From the NCBI GenBank assembly GCA_030068525.1, contig JASJOS010000007.1, forward strand, positions 248,001-312,000: DNA of 64,000 nt. The letters run 5' to 3'. Within the stretch, counting starts at the first letter, position 1, and each line of letters opens with the position of its first letter. This document shows, piece by piece, positions 17,839 to 25,809 of the stretch. Both the position numbers and the translations under genes were made by a program. This DNA comes from Xanthocytophaga flava (GTDB lineage: Bacteria > Bacteroidota > Bacteroidia > Cytophagales > 172606-1). The notes under the pieces were generated by a model. That model saw only the letters and a program-made list of their open reading frames with translations. It did no database searches and had not been told where the DNA came from.

Positions 17839-18759
17839 ATGAATAGGATATTCAAAACAAAGTACCAGCCTGTAAGCTTTGCCTCTCTTTTTCATTCACT
17901 TCCACAGTGGTTTTCATTTATCTTATTAGGTAGTTTACTGGCCTGCTCTTCACAGACACAGGAGAATCAGAAAGAAGCTATCCCAAAAGATACTATCAGC
18001 CAGACAACCCCCAATACGTCTACAGATACCTTACAGATTGATCTGGTAGCTCTTAAAGAAAAGGGGCAATTACAGCCTGCTGAGACAATAACAATACCAC
18101 ATGACCCCGTTTTTCTAAAATCCAAAACATTTAAGGCAATACCCTTACAAACGATACTGAATACGTTTTCCTCTGTTAGGCGTCTTGATGCCTCACAAAC
18201 ACAGGTAATCTTTGAGTGTGAAGATGGCTATAGCCCGTCTATGCCTTTACAACAATTGATACAAACAAAAGTCTATCTGGCAACACAGGATACCGAAGCG
18301 CCAAAAGGAGAAGAGTGGGTACCTATTAAAAAGAATGGACATGAGACAAAAATTGCCCCTTTTTATATTGTGTATACAGAAGCAGACCCCAAAGATAATA
18401 GTTACAAATGGCCTTATAATCTTGTGCGCATCCGGTTGGTTCCAGTATCATCCGAACTAACAGTATTATTTCCAAAAGATGAACGAATGGTTAAAGGATA
18501 TAACCTGTTTCATACCAATTGTTTTACCTGCCACTCGATTAATGGCATAGGAGGGAAGATGGGGCCAGAGTTGAATTATCCCAAAAATGTTACAGAATAC
18601 TGGCAACCTGAGCATCTGAAAGCCTTTGTCAAAAACCCATCATCGTATCGTAATGACTGTAAGATGCCCACACTTAGCAACATTTCTGATGCTGACATTA
18701 TCGCAATTATCCAGTATATAGGTTATATGAAAGATTTTAAAACACTAGCCAACCGTTAG
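17839..18759 (+). CDS. Mono-haem cytochrome c lipoprotein with an unidentified amino-terminal domain
   Basis: A 306-residue exported protein. A hydrophobic segment ends in the lipobox SLLAC near residue 36, then a Ser/Thr-rich linker. Residues about 65-220 form a beta-rich domain (IPHDPVFLKSKTFKAIPLQTIL, FECEDGYSPSMPLQQL), vaguely like the scaffold of molybdopterin-oxidoreductase-type domains but lacking an obvious cofactor site. The carboxy-terminal cytochrome c domain has the haem motif CFTCH near 231 and a likely axial methionine in CKMPTL near 276. A periplasmic electron-transfer role is likely; the redox partner is not encoded here. Start at 17839 is chosen because the upstream ATG overlaps the promoter core. 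Confidence 0.75.
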   Translation: MNRIFKTKYQPVSFASLFHSLPQWFSFILLGSLLACSSQTQENQKEAIPKDTISQTTPNTSTDTLQIDLVALKEKGQLQPAETITIPHDPVFLKSKTFKAIPLQTILNTFSSVRRLDASQTQVIFECEDGYSPSMPLQQLIQTKVYLATQDTEAPKGEEWVPIKKNGHETKIAPFYIVYTEADPKDNSYKWPYNLVRIRLVPVSSELTVLFPKDERMVKGYNLFHTNCFTCHSINGIGGKMGPELNYPKNVTEYWQPEHLKAFVKNPSSYRNDCKMPTLSNISDADIIAIIQYIGYMKDFKTLANR

Positions 18760-18867
18760 AAGGCAAAATTTGAAAAAACCTGGTCACAATCTATCGAAAA
18801 TCTGATTAGAGATAAACTGCCGGGTTATATAAAGACTTCTTATTACAACGACTTTTTAACAAACTCC

Positions 18868-19108
18868 AATCACTTGTAAAAAATATTCGAATTCTGTTTA
18901 TTCCTTTAATGAACCACAGACACCCATGCTTGTTGATCAAAATATAAAATGAACAACAATCGAATTACTTATAGATTTGAACAGAGTTCTAGTCACTTTC
19001 CAGAAATATTCGAACTCTGTTCACTTTTTTGTTTGACCACAGTTTAGGTCACTCTTCTATTTGACTAGAGTTCCGGTTAACATTCAGAAATATTCGAACT
19101 CCGATCTA
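18868..19108. repeat. Three-copy degenerate direct repeat centred on AATATTCGAA
   Basis: AATATTCGAA occurs at 18882-18891, 19005-19014 and 19089-19098. The last two lie in a longer similar unit (18977-19024 and 19061-19108) that begins TTGAaCAGAGTTC or TTGACtAGAGTTC. The first copy keeps the flanking TCACTT and TCTGTTtA. Within the second unit TGAACAGAGTTC (18978-18989) and GAACTCTGTTCA (19012-19023) form a perfect 12-bp inverted repeat. The CAGAGTT core also occurs at 8.86 and 8.95 kb. Confidence 0.7.
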
Positions 19109-19130
19109 TTTTCCAGAATATCATTATCTC

Positions 19131-19162
19131 GATCACTATTACTAATTATCAAAATAGTGATC
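19131..19162. repeat. 10-bp inverted repeat
   Basis: GATCACTATT (19131-19140) and AATAGTGATC (19153-19162) are perfect complements around a 12-base loop. No T run follows. Confidence 0.6.
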
Positions 19163-19180
19163 ATAGGTGAAGAATAGCTA

Positions 19181-19212
19181 TAGTCTGATTATTTCTGAGA
19201 AATATCAGACTA
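19181..19212. repeat. 9-bp inverted repeat
   Basis: TAGTCTGAT (19181-19189) and ATCAGACTA (19204-19212) form a hairpin around a 14-base loop, the last of the structured elements in this spacer. Confidence 0.55.
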
Positions 19213-19489
19213 ATACTAATTGTCTCAGTTGTACATGGTTCATTATGATTGCTATTGTGTGAGACTTACACCTATCTGCAAAACAATTCAAACAAGAGTT
19301 TATGCAATTAAAAAATATTGTATAAGTCAAGTAGCATGTTTGCACAATATTTGTAACCTTAGTATATGTAGAATTCCACACAAAACTTCTTTCCCTGAAA
19401 TAATAAACAGCTAAGTGTTCACTAGTACGATTAGCGAACATAAAGGTTTGATTACGATCAATTCATTTCCAGATACACCTAAAACATCT

Positions 19490-20116
19490 ATGAAAACAAC
19501 TTTACTCATGCTAATAGGCTGTCTGTGTCTGTTGGCCTGCCATCCTGTGCACCTATTATCTAAAGAGACATCCTCTAACTCCCAACAAACTATTTCACCT
19601 GACTTACCCGATGCACTAGTCTCTCTGGATAGTAGCCACACAGTAAATGCAGCACAGGTTTCGAATGATTTCTATCTTCCTGCTACTGGTTTAGTAGAAA
19701 ACAAGATTATCTATAGTACCAGTACTCGCAAGCCGGGCTTACTAAAACAAATGAAACTAGCCAAACAACTTTATAAATCTTTGGATGATAGTACAAAACT
19801 TTATACACGGCGCCGATCTGCCACCATACAGACAGTAAACCCGATGGCACGTGCTTCTCTATGGTCTGGTATTGGGGCATTTGCCTTAGTATTACTTCCC
19901 CTCGGAAGTGGTATATTTGGTTTACTAGCTTTATTCTGTGCTGTTTTTGCTATCATTAGTGGTATTGTTGGCCTTAATCAAATTCGCAGGTCTCCAGATC
20001 TATTTAGAGGGCGAGGTCTGGCAATTGCAGGTATTTCACTGGGAGGTTCATTCTTAGTAATTATAACATTAATTCTTCTGGTTCTGTTATTACTTTTTGC
20101 TGCCTGGAATCAGTAG
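19490..20116 (+). CDS. DUF4190-like membrane lipoprotein
   Basis: A 208-residue protein. The lipoprotein signal is MKTTLLMLIGCLCLLAC with Cys near 17. A Ser/Thr-rich extracytoplasmic region follows (20-110). The carboxy-terminal third has two hydrophobic hairpins around LWSGIGAFALVLLPLG and GLLALFCAVFAIISGIVGL, then RGRGLAIAGISLGG and a last hydrophobic segment, the pattern of DUF4190. The frame continues 25 codons upstream, but the ATG at 19490 begins the signal sequence. A paralogue starts 6 bases downstream, so the two form an operon. Function unknown. Confidence 0.72.
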   Translation: MKTTLLMLIGCLCLLACHPVHLLSKETSSNSQQTISPDLPDALVSLDSSHTVNAAQVSNDFYLPATGLVENKIIYSTSTRKPGLLKQMKLAKQLYKSLDDSTKLYTRRRSATIQTVNPMARASLWSGIGAFALVLLPLGSGIFGLLALFCAVFAIISGIVGLNQIRRSPDLFRGRGLAIAGISLGGSFLVIITLILLVLLLLFAAWNQ

Positions 20117-20122
20117 CCTTGA

Positions 20123-20722
20123 ATGATACAAACGATAAACAATATATGGCTTCTACTAATGTATCCTCTTAGATATAGGCTATACCGTCTGAGTTATGTA
20201 TTGTTTATCACAGTATCTCTCCCTGAACAAGCCAAAGCACAAACAGAAGTTGCCTGCCCAGATACATTGGTTTCTATGAATGCTCAAGGGGCACAAATAC
20301 CTATGGAAGCAATGTCAGATTCGCCTTCTAACAAACACTATTCAGAACCACAAAAACAAGGTTTAGTAACAATAGTGCCAGGAATAGTAAAGGACTCCAT
20401 CAAGTTATATGTACATCGTAAAAAACTAAAACTCAATGAGCAAACATCACAAAAGCTTGGCAGAATATCTCTCTGGACAACAATTAGTGCATATGTATTG
20501 GCATTTGTAAGTTTAGAGCTTGCAATAGGCACATTCAGTTTGATTATAGGGATTGGAGCTATACTACTAGCTATTACAGGTATGATTCTGGGAATCAAAA
20601 GTTTGAATGGTACTCATAAAAACAGAAAATCCAGGATACCTGCTATGGTAGGCTTCTTTTTTAGCTTGATGATGCTGGTAGCTTTTGCAGCAGCTATTGC
20701 CATCTGGATGTATACACCCTGA
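20123..20722 (+). CDS. DUF4190-like membrane protein, paralogue of the preceding gene
   Basis: A 199-residue protein with an amino-terminal signal-like hydrophobic segment ending around AKAQT (near 40), a polar middle, and the same arrangement of hydrophobic segments in the carboxy-terminal half as its neighbour (LGRISLWTTISAYVLAF, IIGIGAILLAITGMILGIKSL, AMVGFFFSLMMLVAFAAAIAIW). The shared order suggests tandem duplication followed by strong divergence. It starts 6 bases after the upstream paralogue. The exact start is uncertain, since several in-frame ATGs precede the signal sequence. Function unknown. Confidence 0.68.
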   Translation: MIQTINNIWLLLMYPLRYRLYRLSYVLFITVSLPEQAKAQTEVACPDTLVSMNAQGAQIPMEAMSDSPSNKHYSEPQKQGLVTIVPGIVKDSIKLYVHRKKLKLNEQTSQKLGRISLWTTISAYVLAFVSLELAIGTFSLIIGIGAILLAITGMILGIKSLNGTHKNRKSRIPAMVGFFFSLMMLVAFAAAIAIWMYTP

Positions 20723-20762
20723 GAGCGTGTATTCTCAATCAAGTAGGTCTATCCTATATCGG

Positions 20763-21704
20763 TTAGAGGTCTTTTGTCACAAAATCAATATTTCGCTTAA
20801 GACCAGCTAGCTTGGTACGTTTTACAGGTGAGTCTTTGAATAATACTTTAAATATCTCTTCTGTTATCTCCTCCCAGTCTGCTCTTTTCATATGTTGCAA
20901 GGCTTCTGAAGGCTGAAACTGTGCTTCCTTATTAGGCTTTGCAAATCGATTCCATGGACAAACATCCTGACAAATATCACAACCAAATATCCAGTTCTCA
21001 AATTTACCCTGTACATCTGGCGGAATTTGTTCTTTTAGTTCAATCGTAAAATAGGAAATACATTTGCTTCCATCTACTACATAAGGTTCTGTAATGGCAT
21101 CGGTAGGGCAGGCATCTATACAACGGGTACAGGTACCACAATAATCTTTAACAGGCCCGTCTTCTTCCAGCTCCAGATCCAGAATCAATTCACCTAGAAA
21201 GAAAAAACTTCCCATCTCCCGATTGAGTAGGTTAGAGTGCTTTCCAACCCATCCCAACCCTGACTTTTTTGCCCATGCCTTTTCTAATATGGGAGCAGAA
21301 TCGACAAAAGCTCGTCCATTTACTTCACCAATTTCCTCTCCAATAAACTGAATAAGCGCTTTCAATTTGTCTTTCACTACATAATGGTAATCTGTACCAT
21401 ACGCATACTTGGATACTTTCAGATCATTGGTATCAGTAAATAGTTCCTTTTCAGGGAAGTAATTAAAGGCAAGAGAGATTACAGACCTGGCATCCTCTAC
21501 CAGCAAACGAGGATCTAGTCGTTTGTCAAAGTAGTTAGCCATATATGCCATCTGTCCATGTTTGTTCTGATTTAGCCACTGTTCCAGACGGGGAGCCTCT
21601 TCTTCCAAAAAATCAGCTTTAGACACACCACAAAAAGCAAATCCCAGTTCACTGGCTTTTTGCTTGATAAGTTGGGTATTTTGTGTTTTGGAAGAGGAGA
21701 ACAT
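20763..21704 (-). CDS. queG: Epoxyqueuosine reductase
   Basis: A 313-residue cobalamin and iron-sulfur enzyme that performs the last step of queuosine synthesis in tRNA, reducing epoxyqueuosine. The DUF1730-type amino-terminal domain covers about 40-120 ([24 protein letters not shown]). Two 4Fe-4S motifs follow: [16 protein letters not shown] near 182 and [11 protein letters not shown] near 232. The start at 21704 is preferred because the ATG at 21728 would overlap a TATCTTTG promoter core. No other queuosine genes are adjacent. Confidence 0.93.
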   Translation of the reverse strand: MFSSSKTQNTQLIKQKASELGFAFCGVSKADFLEEEAPRLEQWLNQNKHGQMAYMANYFDKRLDPRLLVEDARSVISLAFNYFPEKELFTDTNDLKVSKYAYGTDYHYVVKDKLKALIQFIGEEIGEVNGRAFVDSAPILEKAWAKKSGLGWVGKHSNLLNREMGSFFFLGELILDLELEEDGPVKDYCGTCTRCIDACPTDAITEPYVVDGSKCISYFTIELKEQIPPDVQGKFENWIFGCDICQDVCPWNRFAKPNKEAQFQPSEALQHMKRADWEEITEEIFKVLFKDSPVKRTKLAGLKRNIDFVTKDL

Positions 21705-21725
21705 AGTTACAAAGAAAAGATTTAG

Positions 21726-21733
21726 CAAAGATA
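21726..21733 (-). promoter_or_regulatory. -7 promoter core of queG
   Basis: TATCTTTG on the minus strand, 22 bases before the ATG at 21704; it overlaps the longer alternative start and so decides against it. Confidence 0.55.
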
Positions 21734-21902
21734 GTTTACTGGTTCTAAAAGCTGAACAAAAAGAAATCTCTTCCTGTTACATTTTCATATAAAAATGGTT
21801 GTACTAATTTTATTTAAAAGGAGAGTAAAGGCTTTCTTCATGCTATACAATCCTGTACTTTTATCATTCATTGAAGAATTTACATCCTTACCATAACTAT
21901 TT

Positions 21903-22703
21903 ATGTTTGAAAATCTTTCACCTCGCCGCCAGGAACAACTTCAAGCCTTTGACCGCTTGCTGACTATTATGGATGAATTACGAGAGGGTTGTCCCTGGGA
22001 TCGCAAACAAACGATGGAAAGTCTCAGACATCTGACCATTGAAGAAACGTATGAATTGTCAGATTCTATACTCGAGAATGATATTACAGAGATAAAGAAA
22101 GAGTTGGGTGACATTGCTCTCCATATTGTTTTTTATGCAAAAATTGCCTCTGAAACCCAAGCTTTCGACATTGCAGATGTACTCAACTCTGTCTGTGAAA
22201 AACTGATTTCACGTCACCCACATATTTATGGAGATGTAAAAGCAGATAATGAAGAACAGGTAAAGCAAAACTGGGAACAGTTGAAACTTAAAGAAGGTAA
22301 TAAATCTGTATTGGCAGGAGTGCCTGGTTCATTACCAGCTTTGGTGAAAGCCATGCGTGTTCAGGAAAAAGCCAGAAGTGCCGGATTTGACTGGGAAGAA
22401 AAACATCAGGTTTGGGAAAAGGTAGAAGAAGAGATGCAGGAATTTAAAGAGGCCTTTAACGAAAGTGGTGAGGCTCCTTCGGAAGCTGCTGAGAAAGAAT
22501 TTGGAGACTTGTTGTTTTCGCTAGTCAACTATGCCCGCTTTATAGACATCAACCCCGAAACTGCGCTGGAACGCACTAACAAAAAGTTTATCAAACGGTT
22601 TAACTATTTGGAGGCAGAGGCAAAAAAAATAGGCAAAGGCCTACAGGATATGACTCTTGCCGAAATGGACGTATTCTGGGAAGAGGCAAAAAAGCAGGAG
22701 TAA
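21903..22703 (+). CDS. mazG: Nucleoside triphosphate pyrophosphohydrolase MazG
   Basis: A 266-residue enzyme hydrolysing NTPs or dNTPs to monophosphates and pyrophosphate. It carries the duplicated MazG fold: GCPWDRKQTMESLRHLTIEETYEL near residue 29 with metal-binding EExxE, then KKELGDIALHIVFYAKIA near 65, and a second copy around 165-225 (EEEMQEFKEA, EKEFGDLLFSLVNYARF). Length is as for full-size MazG. It stands between queG (divergent) and the GreA-like gene 81 bases downstream. Confidence 0.93.
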   Translation: MFENLSPRRQEQLQAFDRLLTIMDELREGCPWDRKQTMESLRHLTIEETYELSDSILENDITEIKKELGDIALHIVFYAKIASETQAFDIADVLNSVCEKLISRHPHIYGDVKADNEEQVKQNWEQLKLKEGNKSVLAGVPGSLPALVKAMRVQEKARSAGFDWEEKHQVWEKVEEEMQEFKEAFNESGEAPSEAAEKEFGDLLFSLVNYARFIDINPETALERTNKKFIKRFNYLEAEAKKIGKGLQDMTLAEMDVFWEEAKKQE

Positions 22704-22784
22704 CTTAACTTTCTGCTACTTTCCGAAACGCCACTTGTATGTATTAATGGTCAATGTGTCACCAGAGCCTTAAATACAAATTCC

Positions 22785-23246
22785 TTGAACAATCCCATAG
22801 AACTCAAAAAACAATTATATGCTCATTGCTTAGAGTATGTAACCCAACGTATAGATACAGCGAAACAGGCAATGGAAGCAGCCCAAACTGCCGCTAATGA
22901 AGAGTCTAAAAGCAGTGCGGGTGATAAATATGAAACTACCCGCGCCATGATGCAGATTGAACGAGACCGCCATGCAGCTCAACTGGCAGAGGCACTTAAG
23001 CTTAAAAAAGAGTTAGAGTCTCTGAATGTAGACAAACAATATGACAAAGCACAGGCTGGTAGTTTGGTTATTACTGATCAAAACCGTTTTTTTCTCTCTA
23101 TTAGTGCTGGTAAAATTACGCTTAACAAGATAGACTACTTTGCTGTTTCCCTTAATTCGCCTATTGGAGTCCAGCTACTTAATTTGAAAGCTGGAAACGA
23201 ATTTCATTTTCAGAACAGAGTTATTCAAATTAAAGAAGTTATTTGA
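22785..23246 (+). CDS. GreA-like coiled-coil protein with a TTG start
   Basis: A 153-residue protein. Residues 5-90 form a charged helical hairpin (RIDTAKQAMEAAQTAANEESKSSAGDKYETTRAMMQIERD), resembling the amino-terminal coiled coil of transcript-cleavage factors GreA/GreB. The remainder is a small beta-rich domain. Such Bacteroidota proteins are sometimes labelled 3-oxoacyl-ACP synthase, for which there is no sequence support. The first codon is TTG; the next in-frame ATG would remove about 28 residues of the coiled coil, so TTG is preferred. The gene lies 81 bases after mazG and is followed by a terminator. Confidence 0.75.
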   Translation: MNNPIELKKQLYAHCLEYVTQRIDTAKQAMEAAQTAANEESKSSAGDKYETTRAMMQIERDRHAAQLAEALKLKKELESLNVDKQYDKAQAGSLVITDQNRFFLSISAGKITLNKIDYFAVSLNSPIGVQLLNLKAGNEFHFQNRVIQIKEVI

Positions 23247-23280
23247 GTATTCTTCTCTTACTTATTAGTTAGGCTAATCA

Positions 23281-23317
23281 AATATACCTCTGTCCTGCTG
23301 AAAGACAGAGGTATATT
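23281..23317 (+). terminator. Terminator of the GreA-like gene
   Basis: A 14-bp perfect stem AATATACCTCTGTC (23281-23294) with its complement (23304-23317), followed by a T run, 34 bases after the stop codon. Confidence 0.85.
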
Positions 23318-23360
23318 TTTTTCTATAATCTCTGGGTAAGATATCAGCTCTCACCTTACT

Positions 23361-23903
23361 ATGATTAAAATGGAAAAAAAGAAAACGCAAGCATTTGATT
23401 ATAGCCTTGATTTTAAGAAGACAGACTTCCGGCAACATCCAGAATTGTATCGTCCGGGAGTAGGAGAGCAGGGAGTTCTGCTGGTAGAACCTTATAAGTC
23501 CGAGATATTACCTCATTGGCGATTCAAAACGCCAGCAATTGCAGAGGACTCTGCCAAGAAGATTTTTGAGTTATTTCAACAGTATCTGGCCCAACAGGAC
23601 TTTGTAGGAGCTGACATGGCCCGAAAATTCCTTCAGATGGGCTTTACCAGAGCACGCAGATATGCTAACTATAAAGGAGGGCGCAAATATGCTCAGATAC
23701 AGTCCAAGGACACAACAATACTTCCCTATCCCTACTCCAGTGGTAGCCAATATAAAGGCAATCCTGTTAACACTCGCCAAAGTGATGCTGATACAAATGA
23801 AAAAGCTCAGGCTGCTGCTATATTCAAGGAATACTGGACAAAGGCTAAAAGCAATCCGGAATATCTTCACTTACGAGATATATTCCTTCAAAAGTATACC
23901 TGA
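23361..23903 (+). CDS. DUF4385 family protein
   Basis: A 180-residue cytoplasmic protein matching the conserved pattern of DUF4385: FDYSLDFKKTDFRQHPELYRPG near residue 12, VGEQGVLLVEPYKSEILPHWRFKTP near 33, FVGADMARKFLQMGFTRARRYANY near 81 and the carboxy-terminal FKEYWTKAKSNPEYL. The motif GADMARK... resembles proteins around nucleic-acid metabolism, but no function is established. A second possible start is the ATG three codons in. It stands alone between a terminator and the minus-strand small-gene array. Confidence 0.82.
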   Translation: MIKMEKKKTQAFDYSLDFKKTDFRQHPELYRPGVGEQGVLLVEPYKSEILPHWRFKTPAIAEDSAKKIFELFQQYLAQQDFVGADMARKFLQMGFTRARRYANYKGGRKYAQIQSKDTTILPYPYSSGSQYKGNPVNTRQSDADTNEKAQAAAIFKEYWTKAKSNPEYLHLRDIFLQKYT

Positions 23904-24025
23904 ACCAATCTACCTCTCAGAATAAGTAATTATGGAGCATATCCTATTTTAACCGTGTAAATACATACCAGACAGAAATTCTAGAATATATTTTTTCTTT
24001 CTACTAACTTTATTTGTATAGTTAC

Positions 24026-24391
24026 TCAGTCAGATATCTTCATGGAATATACAAGAGCGGATATTTCATTAAGCACTTCTATTAAGTCTTTAGAACCTGT
24101 TGCATTGTAGGCTTTTACAAGTGAGAGTCGTATTATTCTTTTCCTCCAGCTATACATTTCATCTTTACACAATTGATCCACTGCCAGAATAATATTCTCC
24201 TTAACTAGTAATAATAGCTCATGAAAATCTCCATTACCTACTCCATCTTCTGCATATATTAAATCCAGCATCTGACTGGAACTAACCGGAACATTTTCTA
24301 ACTGATTGTTTTCATTTATGATTTTGGCATTTGAGAATGCCCACTTAACAACTATCTCATAAAATTGTGCATAGACCTCATCCTTGTTCAT
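24026..24391 (-). CDS. Unknown small protein, family A (copy 1)
   Basis: A 121-residue, helix-rich protein not recognised as any known family. It has no signal peptide or membrane segment. It is a distant paralogue of the protein at 25810: shared positions include YE-x(3)-KW, VS-x(2)-QML-x-LI-x-AE, an R-x-I-x(2)-L stretch and a terminal VY. Both are preceded by a common upstream element (for this copy at 24428-24467). It is last in the minus-strand array A', X, Y, B', B, A. The paired small proteins could be immunity-like or regulatory proteins; that is inference only. Confidence 0.7.
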   Translation of the reverse strand: MNKDEVYAQFYEIVVKWAFSNAKIINENNQLENVPVSSSQMLDLIYAEDGVGNGDFHELLLLVKENIILAVDQLCKDEMYSWRKRIIRLSLVKAYNATGSKDLIEVLNEISALVYSMKISD

Positions 24392-24427
24392 GAATTCCTC
24401 ATTTTAGATAAATAAAACCTATTAAAT

Positions 24428-24467
24428 AAAATGAGTGGGTTAGTAAAATACTTTTATAGACGGTGGT
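24428..24467 (-). promoter_or_regulatory. Upstream element shared by family A genes (copy 1)
   Basis: On the plus strand AAAATGAGTG, then TTAGTA, then ACGGTGGT; the same blocks in the same order occur before the other family A gene at 26197-26224. It lies 37 bases before the ATG at 24391 and probably contains the promoter. Spacing between blocks differs slightly between the copies. Confidence 0.45.
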
Positions 24468-24538
24468 TTACTGTAAATTTTTCCTATTTAATTAATAAGC
24501 AAACGGATAGCTTTGTGAACAAGCAATTGTTCTTTTGT

Positions 24539-24862
24539 TCAGGACTCAGTAGCATTAAGAAAATAGTCTATTGCACTAAAAGCTAACGTAGTCATCTTTG
24601 TAAAAACTAAGCTATCACTTTTTCTTTCTTCTTCATCGTAATACTTTTCAGTTAATTCTTCTGATTTAAGCAGCAATTCAGTTGTCTTCTTTTTGATCTC
24701 ATCTATGCCAACCAGATTACTTTCATAAGCCTCAACTACAGCCAGTGCAGTCTTGAGATGCTTTTGTAGATCAATATGAGCATATTCTTCATCTCTGCGT
24801 TTGATCACATAATTAATATTATCTATCAGTTCTTGCAATTTTTCTCTTTTGTCTGTGTTCAT
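24539..24862 (-). CDS. Unknown small protein, family B (copy 1)
   Basis: A 107-residue acidic helical protein not recognised. It aligns along its whole length with the protein at 24944: M-x-T-x(2)-RE-x-L at the start, EEY-x(3)-DL, AL-x-V-x-E-x-YE, IK-x(4)-ELL-x(2)-S, and AIDYFL near the end. The heptad-like charged pattern suggests a helical bundle. It lies 81 bases after copy 2 and 147 bases before family A copy 1 in the same orientation. No catalytic motif is visible. Confidence 0.7.
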   Translation of the reverse strand: MNTDKREKLQELIDNINYVIKRRDEEYAHIDLQKHLKTALAVVEAYESNLVGIDEIKKKTTELLLKSEELTEKYYDEEERKSDSLVFTKMTTLAFSAIDYFLNATES

Positions 24863-24943
24863 TTAGTCTACACTTAAATAAGGAGAGTTCACTCTTTAGC
24901 TCCTTTAATCAATAAATCACCATCACTACGTTATTTCTTATGC

Positions 24944-25273
24944 TTAAGTTTTAGTTCGTTCAAGGAAATAGTCTATTGCTCCATATATACATGTAAGCAT
25001 TTCCGCAGATGTCAGACTTTCCTCCATATGTCCTTTACTTCTAGTACCAACATCTTCATACACCAGTTGCCTGGACCTTTGTAGTAATTCTCTCGCTACA
25101 TACTTAATCGAGGAGATGTCTTTCTGACTATCCTCATACGTTTCAATTACTCCCAAGGCAACTTCAATAAATGCATCCAGATCATTATAAGTATACTCTT
25201 CTGTAGGATATTGCATCATTTCGTCCATCCTACTTCTAAGACTTGTAAGTATTTCTCTATCTTCTGTATCCAT
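24944..25273 (-). CDS. Unknown small protein, family B (copy 2)
   Basis: A 109-residue acidic protein, paralogue of the adjacent protein at 24539 (about 30 percent identity by eye, with the shared AIDYFL end). No signal, membrane segment or known domain. The 5' side contains two start-less frames on the same strand (25450-25584 and 25603-25806), so the original operon may have continued there. Function unknown. Confidence 0.7.
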   Translation of the reverse strand: MDTEDREILTSLRSRMDEMMQYPTEEYTYNDLDAFIEVALGVIETYEDSQKDISSIKYVARELLQRSRQLVYEDVGTRSKGHMEESLTSAEMLTCIYGAIDYFLERTKT

Positions 25274-25449
25274 ATTGAACTATCATAAAATGGTAAGTAA
25301 TAGACTTTCATCTTATTGTTCGGGGTGGTTTCTCACTAAAAGTGGGCAAATGGTAACCTATTTAATTACTCACTTTCGGATATGTATTAAGAATTTAAAA
25401 AATGAAACATTTGCAATCCGTATACTGACACTAATTTTACTATTGATTT

Positions 25450-25584
25450 TTAGCCATTTTTTGTCTCTACATCATTTCCGGGCAATTGTATCTCTTCTGT
25501 TAGTTCTTGTTCGATGTTGCCTAGTATTTCAGCGTTTTGAAAATTTAACTTACTTAGATTCTGAATGTTGATGATTACTGGTAT
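25450..25584 (-). pseudogene. Start-less small frame (ORF Y) in the small-gene array
   Basis: A frame of up to 44 codons on the minus strand without ATG, GTG or TTG at its head; candidate initiators are ATA (25582-25584) or ATT (25564-25566). From ATT the product would begin xQNLSKLNFQNAEILG, which is reminiscent of the leader of Bacteroidota natural-product precursor peptides, but no GG cleavage site follows. It may be a small gene whose start codon has mutated. Coding status is uncertain. Confidence 0.25.
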
Positions 25585-25602
25585 GCGTAATTAAAAAAGT
25601 GG

Positions 25603-25806
25603 TTAATTGGTAATAGTGGTGAGACTTTCGTCTTCGTTTAGATTTTTCTTTTTTTCGGCCTTTGAATTCTCCATTGCCTCTATTACTATTTCTGATTTTA
25701 AAATATTCGGATTGTCTATCCTGGATATAAGTAGGAGGGTACTTTCAAATCTCTTTTTTCTTACTTCATTCTTGATTGAGCAAGCTTGTGAGTACTTATT
25801 GACTAT
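25603..25806 (-). pseudogene. Start-less or frameshifted small frame (ORF X)
   Basis: A 67-codon frame on the minus strand with natural-looking charged composition (RRIDNPNILKSE-like middle, KAEKKK, acidic end). It has no normal start: it begins with ATA just after two TGA codons. An ATG that overlaps the stop of the upstream family A gene (TGATGA arrangement) lies one base out of frame, so a single-base change would join it to this frame. A broken, once coupled gene is the simplest reading. The opposite-strand frame is Phe/Ser-rich and looks like a shadow. Confidence 0.35.
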
Positions 25807-25809
25807 TCA

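Larger units (their letters stand above)
18760..19489. other. Repeat-rich intergenic spacer
   Basis: About 730 bases without a convincing gene. It contains three copies of AATATTCGAA, a related 48-base unit repeated at 18977 and 19061, and several hairpins (18978-19023, 19131-19162, 19181-19212). Short frames here show no family features. Confidence 0.65.

Noticed and set aside
18868-19108. CRISPR array
   Set aside because: Only three degenerate copies with unequal spacing (123 and 84 bases), no constant repeat and no cas genes.
25275-25571. 98-codon plus-strand frame with a hydrophobic middle
   Set aside because: It lies opposite the minus-strand array and its spacers; composition (Leu/Phe/Cys/His-rich) looks like a shadow, and no family is recognised.
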